A stretch of 8,810 nucleotides of DNA from Desulfobacteraceae bacterium (GCA_003819975.1 RPPU01000151.1:1-8810), one strand, 5' to 3'. Positions 1 to 5,855 are shown, numbered from the stretch's first letter. Made by a program: numbers and translations. Notes: generated by a model from the letters alone, not told the origin.

Positions 1-1144
1 AGGTTATAGTCTTTTGCTTTATGATAAAATTCATTGACTTCGTCCAAGCCCACGGCGATCAGGACCGTGTCGACTTCAAATGTTTTATACGTACCGGGCA
101 CGATTTTCCAATTCTTATCCAATTGGGCAATGGTCACGGATTGAACCCGTTCCGCGCCCTGGGCGGAAACAACCGTATGACCGGTGAAGATAGGCACTCC
201 CAGACGTTTCAGTTTATCGCCGTGTACTTTGTAGCCGCTGACTTGGGGCAATGCCTCGATTAGGGCCGCCACTTCAATACCGGCCTGGATGGCATGATAA
301 CCGGCGATCAGACCGACATTGCCGCCGCCCACGATTAAAACCCGCTCGGAAGATTTAATCAGATCGCGGTTGACCAAGGTCTGGAAGGCGCCGGCGCCGT
401 AAACGCCGGGCAAAGTATTACCCGGGAAAGAAAGCATTTTTTCCCGGGCGCCCGTCGCCACCAGTAATTTTTGCGGTTTGATCCGGCGGTAAATTTTGTC
501 TTTGACAATACCGACCAACCCGTCCGCGAACACGGCCACGGCCGTGCTGTTGAGCCAAATCTCAACCGAAACCAATTTACGTAAATCTTTTCCAGGATGC
601 GGGCGATTTCAAAGCCGCGGGTACCGGCATGCGAATCTTCAACCGAACCGAAAAACTTATGGGTTTGCAAAACCAGTTTGCCGCCCAGCATATCCTTATC
701 GTCCACGATCAGGGTGTCGATACCCCGTTTGCCCAACTCAATGGCGGCTGAAATACCGGCCGGACCGCCGCCCAGGATCAGGACTTCTACTTCCCTGATT
801 GGAACCTCGCGCATCGGCTCCAGGCGATCGTCGGCCGGCAATCGCGGCAAGCCTTCCACACTTTGGATCTGCATACCCGGCTTGAGCGGAGTCATGCAGG
901 ACTTAACCGGCAGACCGTCCGCGATGACCAGGCATTGCGAGCACTGGCCGTTGGCGCAATAGATGCCCTGGGGACTATGATCCTTGGGATGATGCCCAAA
1001 AACCTGAATGTCATGAGCGATCAAGGCCGAGGAAATCATCTCTCCCTCATAGCCGTTTAAGGATTGGCCGTTCCAGGTAAATGGGACCTCAGTCCGCTCC
1101 GGAATAGTTAAAACGGGGTGTTGGATAATTCGTTTGTTGCTCAT
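1..1144 (-). CDS. [2Fe-2S]/FAD-dependent oxidoreductase, HcnA-HcnB/SoxA-like; 3' end outside window; frameshifted
   Basis: Flavoprotein dehydrogenase of the hydrogen cyanide synthase / opine and sarcosine oxidase alpha type. Known members oxidise C-N bonds of amino acids or opines; the substrate here is unknown. Residues about 20-100 form a ferredoxin-like domain with four cysteines (C63, C68, C71, C83, CX4CX2C then a distal Cys) suited to a [2Fe-2S] cluster. A first Rossmann motif GGGPAG lies at 125-130. After residue 186 the frame shifts by one base (see 588-591). Downstream in the other frame follow an ATG motif (LLVATGARE), a second Rossmann motif (VLIVGGGNVG) and VLIAVGLDEVNE, open to the window edge, so about 382 residues are visible. 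The ATG at 1144 was chosen; an in-frame TTG at 1147 sits at a better distance from the GAAGG ribosome site (7 rather than 10 bases). It lies downstream of the GntR gene on the same strand. The family is sure, the substrate is not, and whether the break is real is open. Confidence -1.
588..591 (-). other. Single-base frameshift in an A run of the oxidoreductase
   Basis: On the coding strand the sequence reads CTG GAA AAG ATT, after which the frame gives a low-complexity Arg/Trp-rich tail ending at 359. Adding one A to the four-A run gives GAA AAA GAT TTA and restores about 196 residues of typical flavoprotein sequence with no stop to the window edge. A one-base deletion or a homopolymer sequencing error explains this fully. 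Confidence 0.9.
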
Positions 1145-1154
1145 CAATAATATA

Positions 1155-1161
1155 CCTTCTT
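1155..1161 (-). promoter_or_regulatory. Ribosome binding site of the oxidoreductase
   Basis: The coding strand reads AAGAAGG, with the GG end 7 bases before TTG (1147) and 10 bases before ATG (1144). It supports a start at one of these two adjacent codons but does not choose firmly between them. I see no convincing -35/-10 pair in the 265-bp gap upstream, so the gene may be read through from the regulator. Confidence 0.5.
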
Positions 1162-1195
1162 TAGTAGTTAAATAAGTTCATCCTTTTTCATCCTA

Positions 1196-1213
1196 CCGGC
1201 AACACGTTACCGG
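1196..1213. repeat. Short inverted repeat CCGGcAAC-ac-GTTaCCGG
   Basis: Eight-base arms with one mismatch around a two-base centre. It lies in the gap between regulator and oxidoreductase, 35 to 52 bases upstream of the oxidoreductase start. It could be an operator-like dyad or part of the neighbouring repeat element. It does not match the FadR-type operator at 2143-2159. Confidence 0.4.
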
Positions 1214-1221
1214 CATGAAAA

Positions 1222-1255
1222 ATTTTTTGATTCTTCGTTTTTCAACTCAAAAAAT
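1222..1255. repeat. Degenerate copy of the T-rich/A-rich hairpin element
   Basis: Arms ATTTTTTGA (1222-1230) and TCAAAAAAT (1247-1255) are perfectly complementary around a 16-base centre containing CGTTTTTCA. The element aligns with the hairpin at 1369-1409, sharing the outer T and A runs, the GAT-CT core and the central CGTTTTTCA, and a CCGG just upstream. The inner GC part of the stem has decayed. This looks like a diverged second copy about 150 bp from the first. Confidence 0.6.
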
Positions 1256-1368
1256 CTTTTTGGCGTTCCTATTCCGCGTATCACCCATCGGTTGTCGATA
1301 AAAGAAAAATAAATTTATTGACTACTCACGTTGTCTCATCTTATTCAGGCAATCCTTTGCCGGAATAT

Positions 1369-1409
1369 ATATTTTTTTGATCCTGCGTTTTTCAGGATCA
1401 AAAAAATAT
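1369..1409. repeat. Long perfect hairpin element abutting the GntR stop codon
   Basis: Seventeen-base arms (1369-1385 and 1393-1409) pair perfectly around the loop CGTTTTT. The core is GATCCTG/CAGGATC, flanked by a T run on the left and an A run on the right. It touches the stop codon of the regulator at 1410. Because the T run precedes the stem and the A run follows it on both strands, the U tract is on the wrong side for a standard intrinsic terminator. It could stabilise the 3' end of the regulator mRNA, or be a small dispersed repeat; see its relative at 1222-1255. Confidence 0.7.
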
Positions 1410-2129
1410 TTAGCCTTTACGGGCGTTTTCTTCCATCATACAGTTAAAGCGATACACATGGTCCCGGACCAGCTGACCGGCCCGGCCGGCCTGCCCCTCT
1501 TCCACGGCTTGGACGATATCGCAGAGGTCCTGATAAATTCCCTTAAGTACTTCTTCTTTAAGAGGCAAGAATTTTTCAAAATAGCGGTGTATGTTTTCAT
1601 ATATCGTTTTAAGAACGGATTGATAAACCGGATTTCGGGCAATGGCCGCCAGGGTCAGATGCAATTGATTGTCAAGCTGCAGAAGGTTTTTCCAGCCTGG
1701 TTCGCCCTCTTCCAAATGGACCTTGGCCCGGCTCAAAATCTGTTTCAGTTTTTCAATATCCTCTTTTTGAACCCTTTGCACGGCCAGAACGGTTACGATG
1801 CTTTCCACTCCCTCCCTGAATTCGGCCAGATCGCTTAACGCGACCCTTTGATAACGGATCAGAAGGTCCAGACTTTCACTGATTTGATCGGTGTTTAAGG
1901 CATTGACTACTGCGCCGCCTTTAGCGCCGGTTTTGATTGAAATTAGACCTTTTTGTTCCAAAACCCGTAAAGCTTCCCGTAGGGTACCGCGGCTGGCATT
2001 AAAAATTTCCTGCAGTTCCCGTTCCGAAGGCAGGCGGCTGCCGGTCGGTAAACGGCCCTCCAACACTGCATCTTGGATCTGGTCGACCACGTCTTCGAAA
2101 ATTCTATTTTGTTTTGCTTTCCGAAACAT
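1410..2129 (-). CDS. GntR-family regulator, FadR subfamily (FCD domain)
   Basis: A 239-residue DNA-binding regulator of normal length for FadR-type GntR proteins. Residues about 10-75 form the winged helix, with the signature LPSERELQEIF followed by SRGTLREALRVLEQKGL and a Gly-rich wing. Residues about 85-230 form the all-helical FCD ligand domain. Of the usual FCD metal ligands, D153 and H157 (DNQLH) and H224 (RDHV) are present, but the His usual near residue 203 is absent (IYQDLCDIV), so metal binding may be incomplete, as in fatty-acid-binding FadR. The start at 2129 has a weak GGCGG site 6 bases upstream. A matching palindrome in its promoter suggests autorepression. The downstream oxidoreductase is the likely partner target, which would fit control by an organic or amino acid, but the effector is unknown. 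Confidence 0.93.
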   Translation of the reverse strand: MFRKAKQNRIFEDVVDQIQDAVLEGRLPTGSRLPSERELQEIFNASRGTLREALRVLEQKGLISIKTGAKGGAVVNALNTDQISESLDLLIRYQRVALSDLAEFREGVESIVTVLAVQRVQKEDIEKLKQILSRAKVHLEEGEPGWKNLLQLDNQLHLTLAAIARNPVYQSVLKTIYENIHRYFEKFLPLKEEVLKGIYQDLCDIVQAVEEGQAGRAGQLVRDHVYRFNCMMEENARKG

Positions 2130-2142
2130 AATTTACCGCCTG

Positions 2143-2159
2143 TAATGGTTTAACCATTA
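2143..2159. promoter_or_regulatory. FadR-type operator palindrome
   Basis: TAATGGTTTAACCATTA is a perfect palindrome with 8-base arms around one central base. It matches the TGGT-N3-ACCA pattern known for FadR-subfamily GntR operators. It starts 13 bases upstream of the regulator start codon and overlaps the end of the candidate -10 element. I see no second copy elsewhere in the window, so the simplest role is autoregulation. Confidence 0.75.
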
Positions 2160-2182
2160 TTACATTATCTAATTCCGGTCAA
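2156..2182 (-). promoter_or_regulatory. Candidate sigma70 promoter for the GntR gene
   Basis: On the minus strand TTGACC (2177-2182) is followed after 15 bases by AATAAT (2156-2161). The hexamers are good but the spacer is short. The -10 end overlaps the palindrome at 2143-2159, so a bound repressor would block it. Confidence 0.4.
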
Positions 2183-2217
2183 GAATTTTTTTTAATACAT
2201 TTTATAAATCACATCAT

Positions 2218-2246
2218 TTGACTCAAAATAAATTTTTTGGTATGAT
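2218..2246 (+). promoter_or_regulatory. Strong sigma70 promoter for the HAMP gene
   Basis: TTGACT (2218-2223), a 17-base spacer and TATGAT (2241-2246): one mismatch to consensus in each hexamer with ideal spacing. Transcription would begin near 2253, leaving an untranslated leader of about 108 bases before the gene at 2361. It is separate from the divergent regulator promoter, with the -35 boxes about 35 bases apart. Confidence 0.7.
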
Positions 2247-2277
2247 TTAAAAATAATACATTAATTTTTCCTTAAAA

Positions 2278-2334
2278 ATGGTCGATGATTTGATGAAGAT
2301 TGATCGGATTAACGCACTCGCCTTAGATTATTAA
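2278..2334 (+). other. Possible 18-codon leader ORF in the 5' UTR
   Basis: ATG to TAA encodes MVDDLMKIDRINALALDY. It lies inside the predicted leader of the HAMP mRNA. There is no Shine-Dalgarno sequence in front of the ATG. The KIDRINALA stretch faintly recalls the start of DUF896-type small proteins, which may be chance. Probably not translated efficiently. Confidence 0.15.
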
Positions 2335-2360
2335 ATCATTAATTCGAAAGGAAAAACCGG

Positions 2361-2930
2361 ATGAATAAAGACAATCGCCGGCATTTAAAAAATTTATATA
2401 TTAATAAGGAAATTCAAAACAAAGTCATTGTAATGAATCTGATCTACATGTGCGTTATCGCTATTCTCATCATGGGTATTATGTTATCTCATTCCACGGA
2501 ATCGCTCCTCTTCAAAGAAGCTAAAACAGGAGTAAGCGCCGGTATGTCATTATCGGTCAAATTATATATCCTGATCGGGATCTCTTTTATGTTGGCGATT
2601 GTCAGTCAGCTATGGCTAACCCATAAAATATGCGGAGCTCTGATCAATTTCTCACATGTTTATGATCGTATAACCCAAGGTGATCTGACCCATAAAGTGA
2701 ATCTCCGAGAGTCTGATTTCTTGCATGAAGAGGCCCATTTATTCAATACCATGCTTGATAACTTGACCAACCTAGTTGCTGAACTTAAAAAAGATAACCA
2801 ACACCTATCCGCAGCTTTGCAAGACTTAACTCCGGAAAAATTAGATCCTCAAAAAATTGAAGAAATCAATGCTCTTATGAAAAATCAAACCGATTGTCTG
2901 GCAAAATTAGCCTTGCCGGAAAAGGTTTGA
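2361..2930 (+). CDS. Stand-alone HAMP-domain inner membrane protein
   Basis: A 189-residue protein with a basic cytoplasmic N-terminus, transmembrane helices at about 22-42 and 66-86, a HAMP domain at about 87-138 (GDLTHKVNLRESD, then a second amphipathic helix LFNTMLDNL), and a helical tail to 189 that could form a coiled coil. The loop between the helices is only about 23 residues, so there is no periplasmic sensor domain, and no methyl-accepting, kinase or cyclase output domain follows. The Pro usual near the start of HAMP (as in GPL) is Ala here (CGALINF). It may pass a membrane signal to a partner or be a shortened chemoreceptor-type protein. AAAGGA (2347-2352) lies 8 bases before the ATG and a strong promoter lies at 2218-2246. 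It ends 17 bases from the convergent hydrolase. The gene is AT-richer than the oxidoreductase and synthetase genes. The fold is clear; the function is unknown. Confidence 0.85.
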   Translation: MNKDNRRHLKNLYINKEIQNKVIVMNLIYMCVIAILIMGIMLSHSTESLLFKEAKTGVSAGMSLSVKLYILIGISFMLAIVSQLWLTHKICGALINFSHVYDRITQGDLTHKVNLRESDFLHEEAHLFNTMLDNLTNLVAELKKDNQHLSAALQDLTPEKLDPQKIEEINALMKNQTDCLAKLALPEKV

Positions 2931-2947
2931 TTTAAATGGACCTAAAT

Positions 2948-3793
2948 TTAAATTTTCGAGGCTCTGGCGAATTGAGCGATGGTTTGGTAATAGGCATTGC
3001 CGCCGAAAATAGGGACATCATTATGACCGGCGTTTTTAACCGGTAAAAAAAATTTTGGTTCTCCTGCTGCTGTATACAATTGTTGACCCATCTTAAATGG
3101 AACGATTTTGTCCACCTCGCCATGAATGATCAATTTCGGAACTTGAATCTGTTTAATCTTTGCTAAATTATTATAATGGGCCGGTAACAAAGAGGAAAAA
3201 ATGGCAAAGAGCGGCATACTTCCGGCCATATCTTTGCTGGATGTGAAAGCCCCCTCTAAAATCAGGGACTTAACCGTCCTTTGCCGCGCAATTTCAATGG
3301 CCACTGCCCCACCTAAGGAAATACCGTAAGGGATGATTTCATTACCCCGAATACCGTTTTCTTTAATGAGAAAATCATAGGCAGCCAGACTATCCTGATA
3401 AAGCCCTTGTTCGGATGGCTTGCCGCTGCTTTTTCCATAGCCCCGGTAATCAAACATAAAAACATTCAAATTCTGATTGATCAACATTCGGGCATGATCC
3501 AGCCAATAGGAGATATTTCCGCCATTGCCATGGCACAGAAGGAGGATTGGCGCGGATTTTTCTCGAATAAAAAGCCAACCATTCAATTTCTGACCATCCG
3601 GGGTCATAAAATAAACATCTTCATAAGGGATTCTCAGGGTTTGGGGTGCATCCCGCAACAATGGATCCGGAAAAAAGACAAAATGGTTTTCAATTCTTGA
3701 ATAATTGAAAACCGTGAAAAGGATCACAATCAAAATAAAAATCAATAAAATCGGCCAAGGTATCGTCATTTTCATTAATTGAGCTATTTTCAC
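2948..3793 (-). CDS. Membrane-anchored alpha/beta hydrolase, Bem46/ABHD13-like
   Basis: A 281-residue serine hydrolase. A hydrophobic helix at about 12-30 anchors the N-terminus and is too uninterrupted to look like a cleaved signal. The alpha/beta hydrolase core follows: oxyanion segment CHGNGGN (87-93), FDYRGYGKSSGKPSE (114-128), nucleophile elbow GISLGG with S159, the acid D228 in HGEVDKIVP, and H257 in NAGHND. The triad is complete and the order fits the Bem46/ABHD13/YfhR group, whose natural substrates are mostly unknown. The open frame begins with GTG at 3793, which has no good ribosome site; in-frame ATGs at 3775 and 3769 also lack one. A five-codon ORF with a strong ribosome site overlaps the GTG (see 3790-3807), which may explain initiation. 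It converges with the HAMP gene and has no obvious operon partner. Confidence 0.9.
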   Translation of the reverse strand: MKIAQLMKMTIPWPILLIFILIVILFTVFNYSRIENHFVFFPDPLLRDAPQTLRIPYEDVYFMTPDGQKLNGWLFIREKSAPILLLCHGNGGNISYWLDHARMLINQNLNVFMFDYRGYGKSSGKPSEQGLYQDSLAAYDFLIKENGIRGNEIIPYGISLGGAVAIEIARQRTVKSLILEGAFTSSKDMAGSMPLFAIFSSLLPAHYNNLAKIKQIQVPKLIIHGEVDKIVPFKMGQQLYTAAGEPKFFLPVKNAGHNDVPIFGGNAYYQTIAQFARASKI

Positions 3794-3807
3794 GGGATGT
3801 TTTGCAT
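3790..3807 (-). other. Five-codon mini-ORF overlapping the hydrolase start
   Basis: On the minus strand AAGAGG (plus 3811-3816) precedes an ATG at 3807 that encodes MQNIP and stops at a TGA overlapping the hydrolase GTG (sequence CCGTGAAAA). The only good ribosome site near the hydrolase belongs to this mini-ORF, so it may deliver ribosomes by translational coupling. Alternatively a one- or two-base sequence error hides a true start at 3807. Confidence 0.3.
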
Positions 3808-3838
3808 TTACCTCTTGAGATTATGAACTAATTGCTCA

Positions 3839-3847
3839 ATAATACCA
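3839..3847 (-). promoter_or_regulatory. Candidate extended -10 promoter for the hydrolase
   Basis: The minus strand reads TGGTATTAT, an extended -10 (TGN plus TATTAT). At 17 bases upstream only a poor -35 (TGGAAT) is found, as expected for extended -10 promoters. It lies about 45 bases before the hydrolase GTG. Confidence 0.3.
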
Positions 3848-3899
3848 GCTTTAGTTTAAGGATTCCAGATACTTTTATCGAATGAAAAATCGAGGACCC

Positions 3900-4799
3900 A
3901 TGAAGGCCATGATATTGGCGGCCGGATTCGGCACCCGGCTCCAGCCTCTGACCAATTATAAGCCCAAAGCATTGATGCCCGTAGCCAATCGGCCCATGAT
4001 CGCCCGAGTGATCGATTATTTGAAAAATTTCGGAGTCCGGGAGATCCTGGTTAATGCCCATCACCATGCCGATCAACTGATTAACTATCTGGACAAAGGT
4101 CGACCTTTCGGCATTAACATTGAAATTCGAAGAGAACCGGAAATCCTGGGTACCGGCGGCGGCATCAAAAACAGCTCCGGTTTTTGGGACCCGGAACCGT
4201 TTATTGTCATTAACAGCGATATCCTGACCAATATTCCCCTTGACCGGGCTTATGCAGACCATCTAAAAACCGAAAACCTGGCCAGCCTTATTTTGCACGA
4301 TCTTAAAGATCACAGCCGTATCCTTATTGATGCGGATAATACAATCTTAGATATATCGCCTGAAAATCAACCCGATCGTTTATCTTTTACCGGCATCCAT
4401 ATCCTGAACCCGGCTATCTTGGATTATATCCCTTCGGGCCGATTTTACCATATCATGGACACCTATCGCGAATTGATCCAAACCGGAAAAAAACTCAAAG
4501 CCCATGTAGCAAAAGGCCATTATTGGTATGATATTGGATCTATTGATAATTATAAAAAGGCCAATATAGGCTTAGCGACGAATTTTCCGGAAATCAGTCT
4601 GAACAGCCGGATTGAGCCTGGCGTACATTTTAAAGATTGGGCCATCATTGGAACGCAATGTGTGGTGGAGCAGGATGCCCGGATCGTGCAATCCATTCTT
4701 TGGGATCATACCCATGTTAAAAAAGGGTGTAGAATCATCGACAGCATCGTAACCGGTACCAAAACAGTGGAAAAGGATTTGATTAAAACGGTTTATTAG
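3900..4799 (+). CDS. Sugar-1-phosphate nucleotidyltransferase (NDP-sugar pyrophosphorylase family)
   Basis: Transfers a nucleoside monophosphate from an NTP to a sugar 1-phosphate, giving an NDP-sugar for cell-surface glycans or peptidoglycan recycling. From M1 at 3900 (299 residues) it starts with the nucleotide-binding signature GFGTRLQPLT (9-18) and PKALMPV with K23. Then come a base-contacting loop EPEILGTGGG (79-88), a metal-binding Asp in NSD (D107), FTGIHIL (163-169) and WYDIGS with D211. A C-terminal segment (about 234-294) looks like a short left-handed beta helix. MurNAc-1-phosphate uridylyltransferase (MurU) and mannose-1-phosphate guanylyltransferase are the closest types I recognise; the usual MurU partner kinase AmgK is not next to it. 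An in-frame ATG at 3882 adds six residues but has no ribosome site. The 3900 start has GAGG four bases upstream and gives the family's usual N-terminus. Sugar and base are not decided. Confidence 0.9.
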   Translation: MKAMILAAGFGTRLQPLTNYKPKALMPVANRPMIARVIDYLKNFGVREILVNAHHHADQLINYLDKGRPFGINIEIRREPEILGTGGGIKNSSGFWDPEPFIVINSDILTNIPLDRAYADHLKTENLASLILHDLKDHSRILIDADNTILDISPENQPDRLSFTGIHILNPAILDYIPSGRFYHIMDTYRELIQTGKKLKAHVAKGHYWYDIGSIDNYKKANIGLATNFPEISLNSRIEPGVHFKDWAIIGTQCVVEQDARIVQSILWDHTHVKKGCRIIDSIVTGTKTVEKDLIKTVY

Positions 4800-4839
4800 G
4801 AAGAAAAAGCTATTTTATTGCAAAAGCCAAAAATAATTT

Positions 4840-4915
4840 TGGAGCCACCGCGCGGAATCGAACCGCGGACATCCTCATTACGAGTGAGGTGCTCTACCAA
4901 CTGAGCTACGGTGGC
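4840..4915 (-). tRNA. tRNA-Thr (anticodon CGT)
   Basis: A full 76-nt cloverleaf on the minus strand. The acceptor stem GCCACCG pairs with CGGTGGC. The D arm is GCTC/GAGC. The anticodon stem CCTCA/TGAGG holds the loop CTCGTAA with anticodon CGT, reading ACG. The T arm is CGCGG/CCGCG with loop TTCGATT. The discriminator T is followed by an encoded CCA. There is no intron. It is single, not part of a tRNA cluster in this window, and has its own promoter at 4934-4962. No clear U-tract terminator is seen downstream. Confidence 0.97.
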
Positions 4916-4933
4916 TCTCTCGAAAAGAAGCCT

Positions 4934-4962
4934 ACTATAGTTATTTTTTGATTACTTGTCCA
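4934..4962 (-). promoter_or_regulatory. Promoter of tRNA-Thr
   Basis: On the minus strand TGGACA (4957-4962), a 17-base spacer and TATAGT (4934-4939), placing the transcription start a little before the mature 5' end at 4915. Both hexamers are one mismatch from consensus. Confidence 0.7.
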
Positions 4963-4976
4963 TGATTTTTTATTAG
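4948..4976 (+). promoter_or_regulatory. Candidate promoter of the KptA-like gene, interleaved with the tRNA promoter
   Basis: TTGATT (4948-4953), a 17-base spacer and TATTAG (4971-4976), each four of six to consensus. Its -35 lies in the spacer of the tRNA promoter and the tRNA -35 lies in its spacer, so the two could not be occupied by polymerase at once. The leader to the TTG at 5036 would be about 53 bases. Confidence 0.4.
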
Positions 4977-5035
4977 AGTTAACAACAATCGGTTATATAA
5001 AAAACCCCGAGACTTGACCATAAAGGAATATCACC

Positions 5036-5797
5036 TTGTCAAAAAAAGCCCAAATAAAACTGGACAGCATCGTAAAGTTGCTGAATTACGTCCTGGGCTA
5101 TCGGCCCGATGAATTCGGCCTGATCCCGGATCCGGATGGGTATATTCCGGTTAAAGAATTATTAAAAGCCATTCATGAAGAAGAAAATTACGGATATGTG
5201 CGTGAAAGCCATATTCGGGAAATCCTCCTGGGGCCCGACCGGTTTTCATTTGAATGCATCAATCAGCGTATCCGCAGCCTGGAGCGCCGTTTTGTCACGG
5301 ATTTTACGATCCCCTGCCCCGAATTGCCCGTGATTTTGTATGCTCCGATCAGGCGGCGCGCCCACGCCCATGTCATGGAAAAAGGTTTAAGCGCCGGCAA
5401 TCATAAATATCTCCTGTTAACCCTTGAAAAAGATTTTGCCGAAAGAATCGGCCGGCGCACAGACCCGGAACCGGTTTTATTGGAAATCCGGGCTCATGAA
5501 GCCGGGCGGACCGGAAATCGGTTCACGGCGTTTGGGGATCTTTTTTTGACAAAAGAAATTCCGGTCCGTTTTATCGCCGGCCCGCCGGTGCCCAAAGAGG
5601 TGATCGAGCAACATATTTTATCTGAACAACAAAAAATGCAAAAAGAAAAATCGATTCGCCGCCAGCTTGGATTCGAAGCCGGTACTTTTGCTTTGCAGTC
5701 TCCCAAAGATTCGGCCGATAAAAAACAGCGCGTCAAGGGAAAAAAGGTCAAAGGGTGGAAAGAAGAAGTACGGGGGATGCGTCGAACGAAACGATGA
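5036..5797 (+). CDS. Divergent KptA/Tpt1-fold protein (RNA 2'-phosphotransferase family) with degenerate active site
   Basis: Classical Tpt1/KptA removes an internal 2'-phosphate from RNA using NAD+. Here the N-terminal winged-helix part (about 8-80) and the ART-like part (about 98-182) align through LLNYVLGYRPDEFGL, DGYIPVKELL, DRFSFE, LYAP, EKGLSAG, AERIGRRTD and LFLTKEIP. The key residues differ. The Arg-His of the usual LRH motif is G21-Y22; the HGT of LYHGT is A103-P104-I105; the QGHS and VHLS stretches are absent. The Arg of the KxRF motif (R69) and that of the GxRHG motif (R141) remain. So the canonical reaction is doubtful; RNA binding, a changed reaction or a regulatory role are alternatives. 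A tail of about 70 residues (185-253) is Lys/Arg-rich and makes the protein longer than ordinary KptA (about 180). It starts with TTG; TAAAGGA (5021-5027) lies 8 bases upstream. It is divergent from the tRNA-Thr gene. The family is fairly sure; the activity is unknown. Confidence 0.85.
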   Translation: MSKKAQIKLDSIVKLLNYVLGYRPDEFGLIPDPDGYIPVKELLKAIHEEENYGYVRESHIREILLGPDRFSFECINQRIRSLERRFVTDFTIPCPELPVILYAPIRRRAHAHVMEKGLSAGNHKYLLLTLEKDFAERIGRRTDPEPVLLEIRAHEAGRTGNRFTAFGDLFLTKEIPVRFIAGPPVPKEVIEQHILSEQQKMQKEKSIRRQLGFEAGTFALQSPKDSADKKQRVKGKKVKGWKEEVRGMRRTKR

Positions 5798-5806
5798 ATG
5801 GGAGAG

Positions 5807-5855
5807 GGTTCCAGGTTCCAGGTTCACAGTTCACGGTTCACAATTCACGGTTGAA
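5807..5855. repeat. Tandem array of seven heptamers, consensus GGTTCAC
   Basis: Seven contiguous 7-base units with no spacers: two GGTTCCA, two GGTTCAC, one AGTTCAC, one AATTCAC and a final GGTTGAA. Every unit has TT at positions 3-4 and six of the seven have C at position 5. It begins 9 bases after the stop of the KptA-like gene. Similar GGTTCAC-type strings occur between genes in several bacterial groups (recollection, not searched). It is intergenic, with no coding or CRISPR character. Confidence 0.85.

Noticed and set aside
597..962. Plus-strand open frames opposite the oxidoreductase, including 496-798 and 863-1060
   Set aside because: They lie over ferredoxin and Rossmann motifs encoded on the minus strand, and their translations look like random composition.
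1369..1409. Hairpin considered as a bidirectional intrinsic terminator
   Set aside because: On both strands the T run precedes the stem and the A run follows it, so no U tract follows the hairpin in either transcript.
1377..1838. 153-codon open frame on the plus strand opposite the GntR gene
   Set aside because: It is the shadow of a clear GntR/FCD protein, has no ribosome site and no recognisable domain.
2285..2339. ATGATTT ... AAATCAT inverted repeat in the HAMP leader
   Set aside because: Seven AT-rich pairs around a 41-base loop is too weak to call a riboswitch or regulatory hairpin.
2931..2947. AT-rich dyad between the convergent HAMP and hydrolase stops
   Set aside because: TTTAAAT/ATTTAAA-type pairing without GC content or a clear T run is not enough for a terminator call.
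4840..4915. tRNA 3' end as an integration (attachment) site
   Set aside because: No integrase gene and no direct repeat of the tRNA 3' end seen in the window.
5807..5855. Repeat array considered as a CRISPR
   Set aside because: Units are 7 bases and contiguous, with no spacers and no cas gene nearby. The nonamer array at 8143-8169 was rejected for the same reason.
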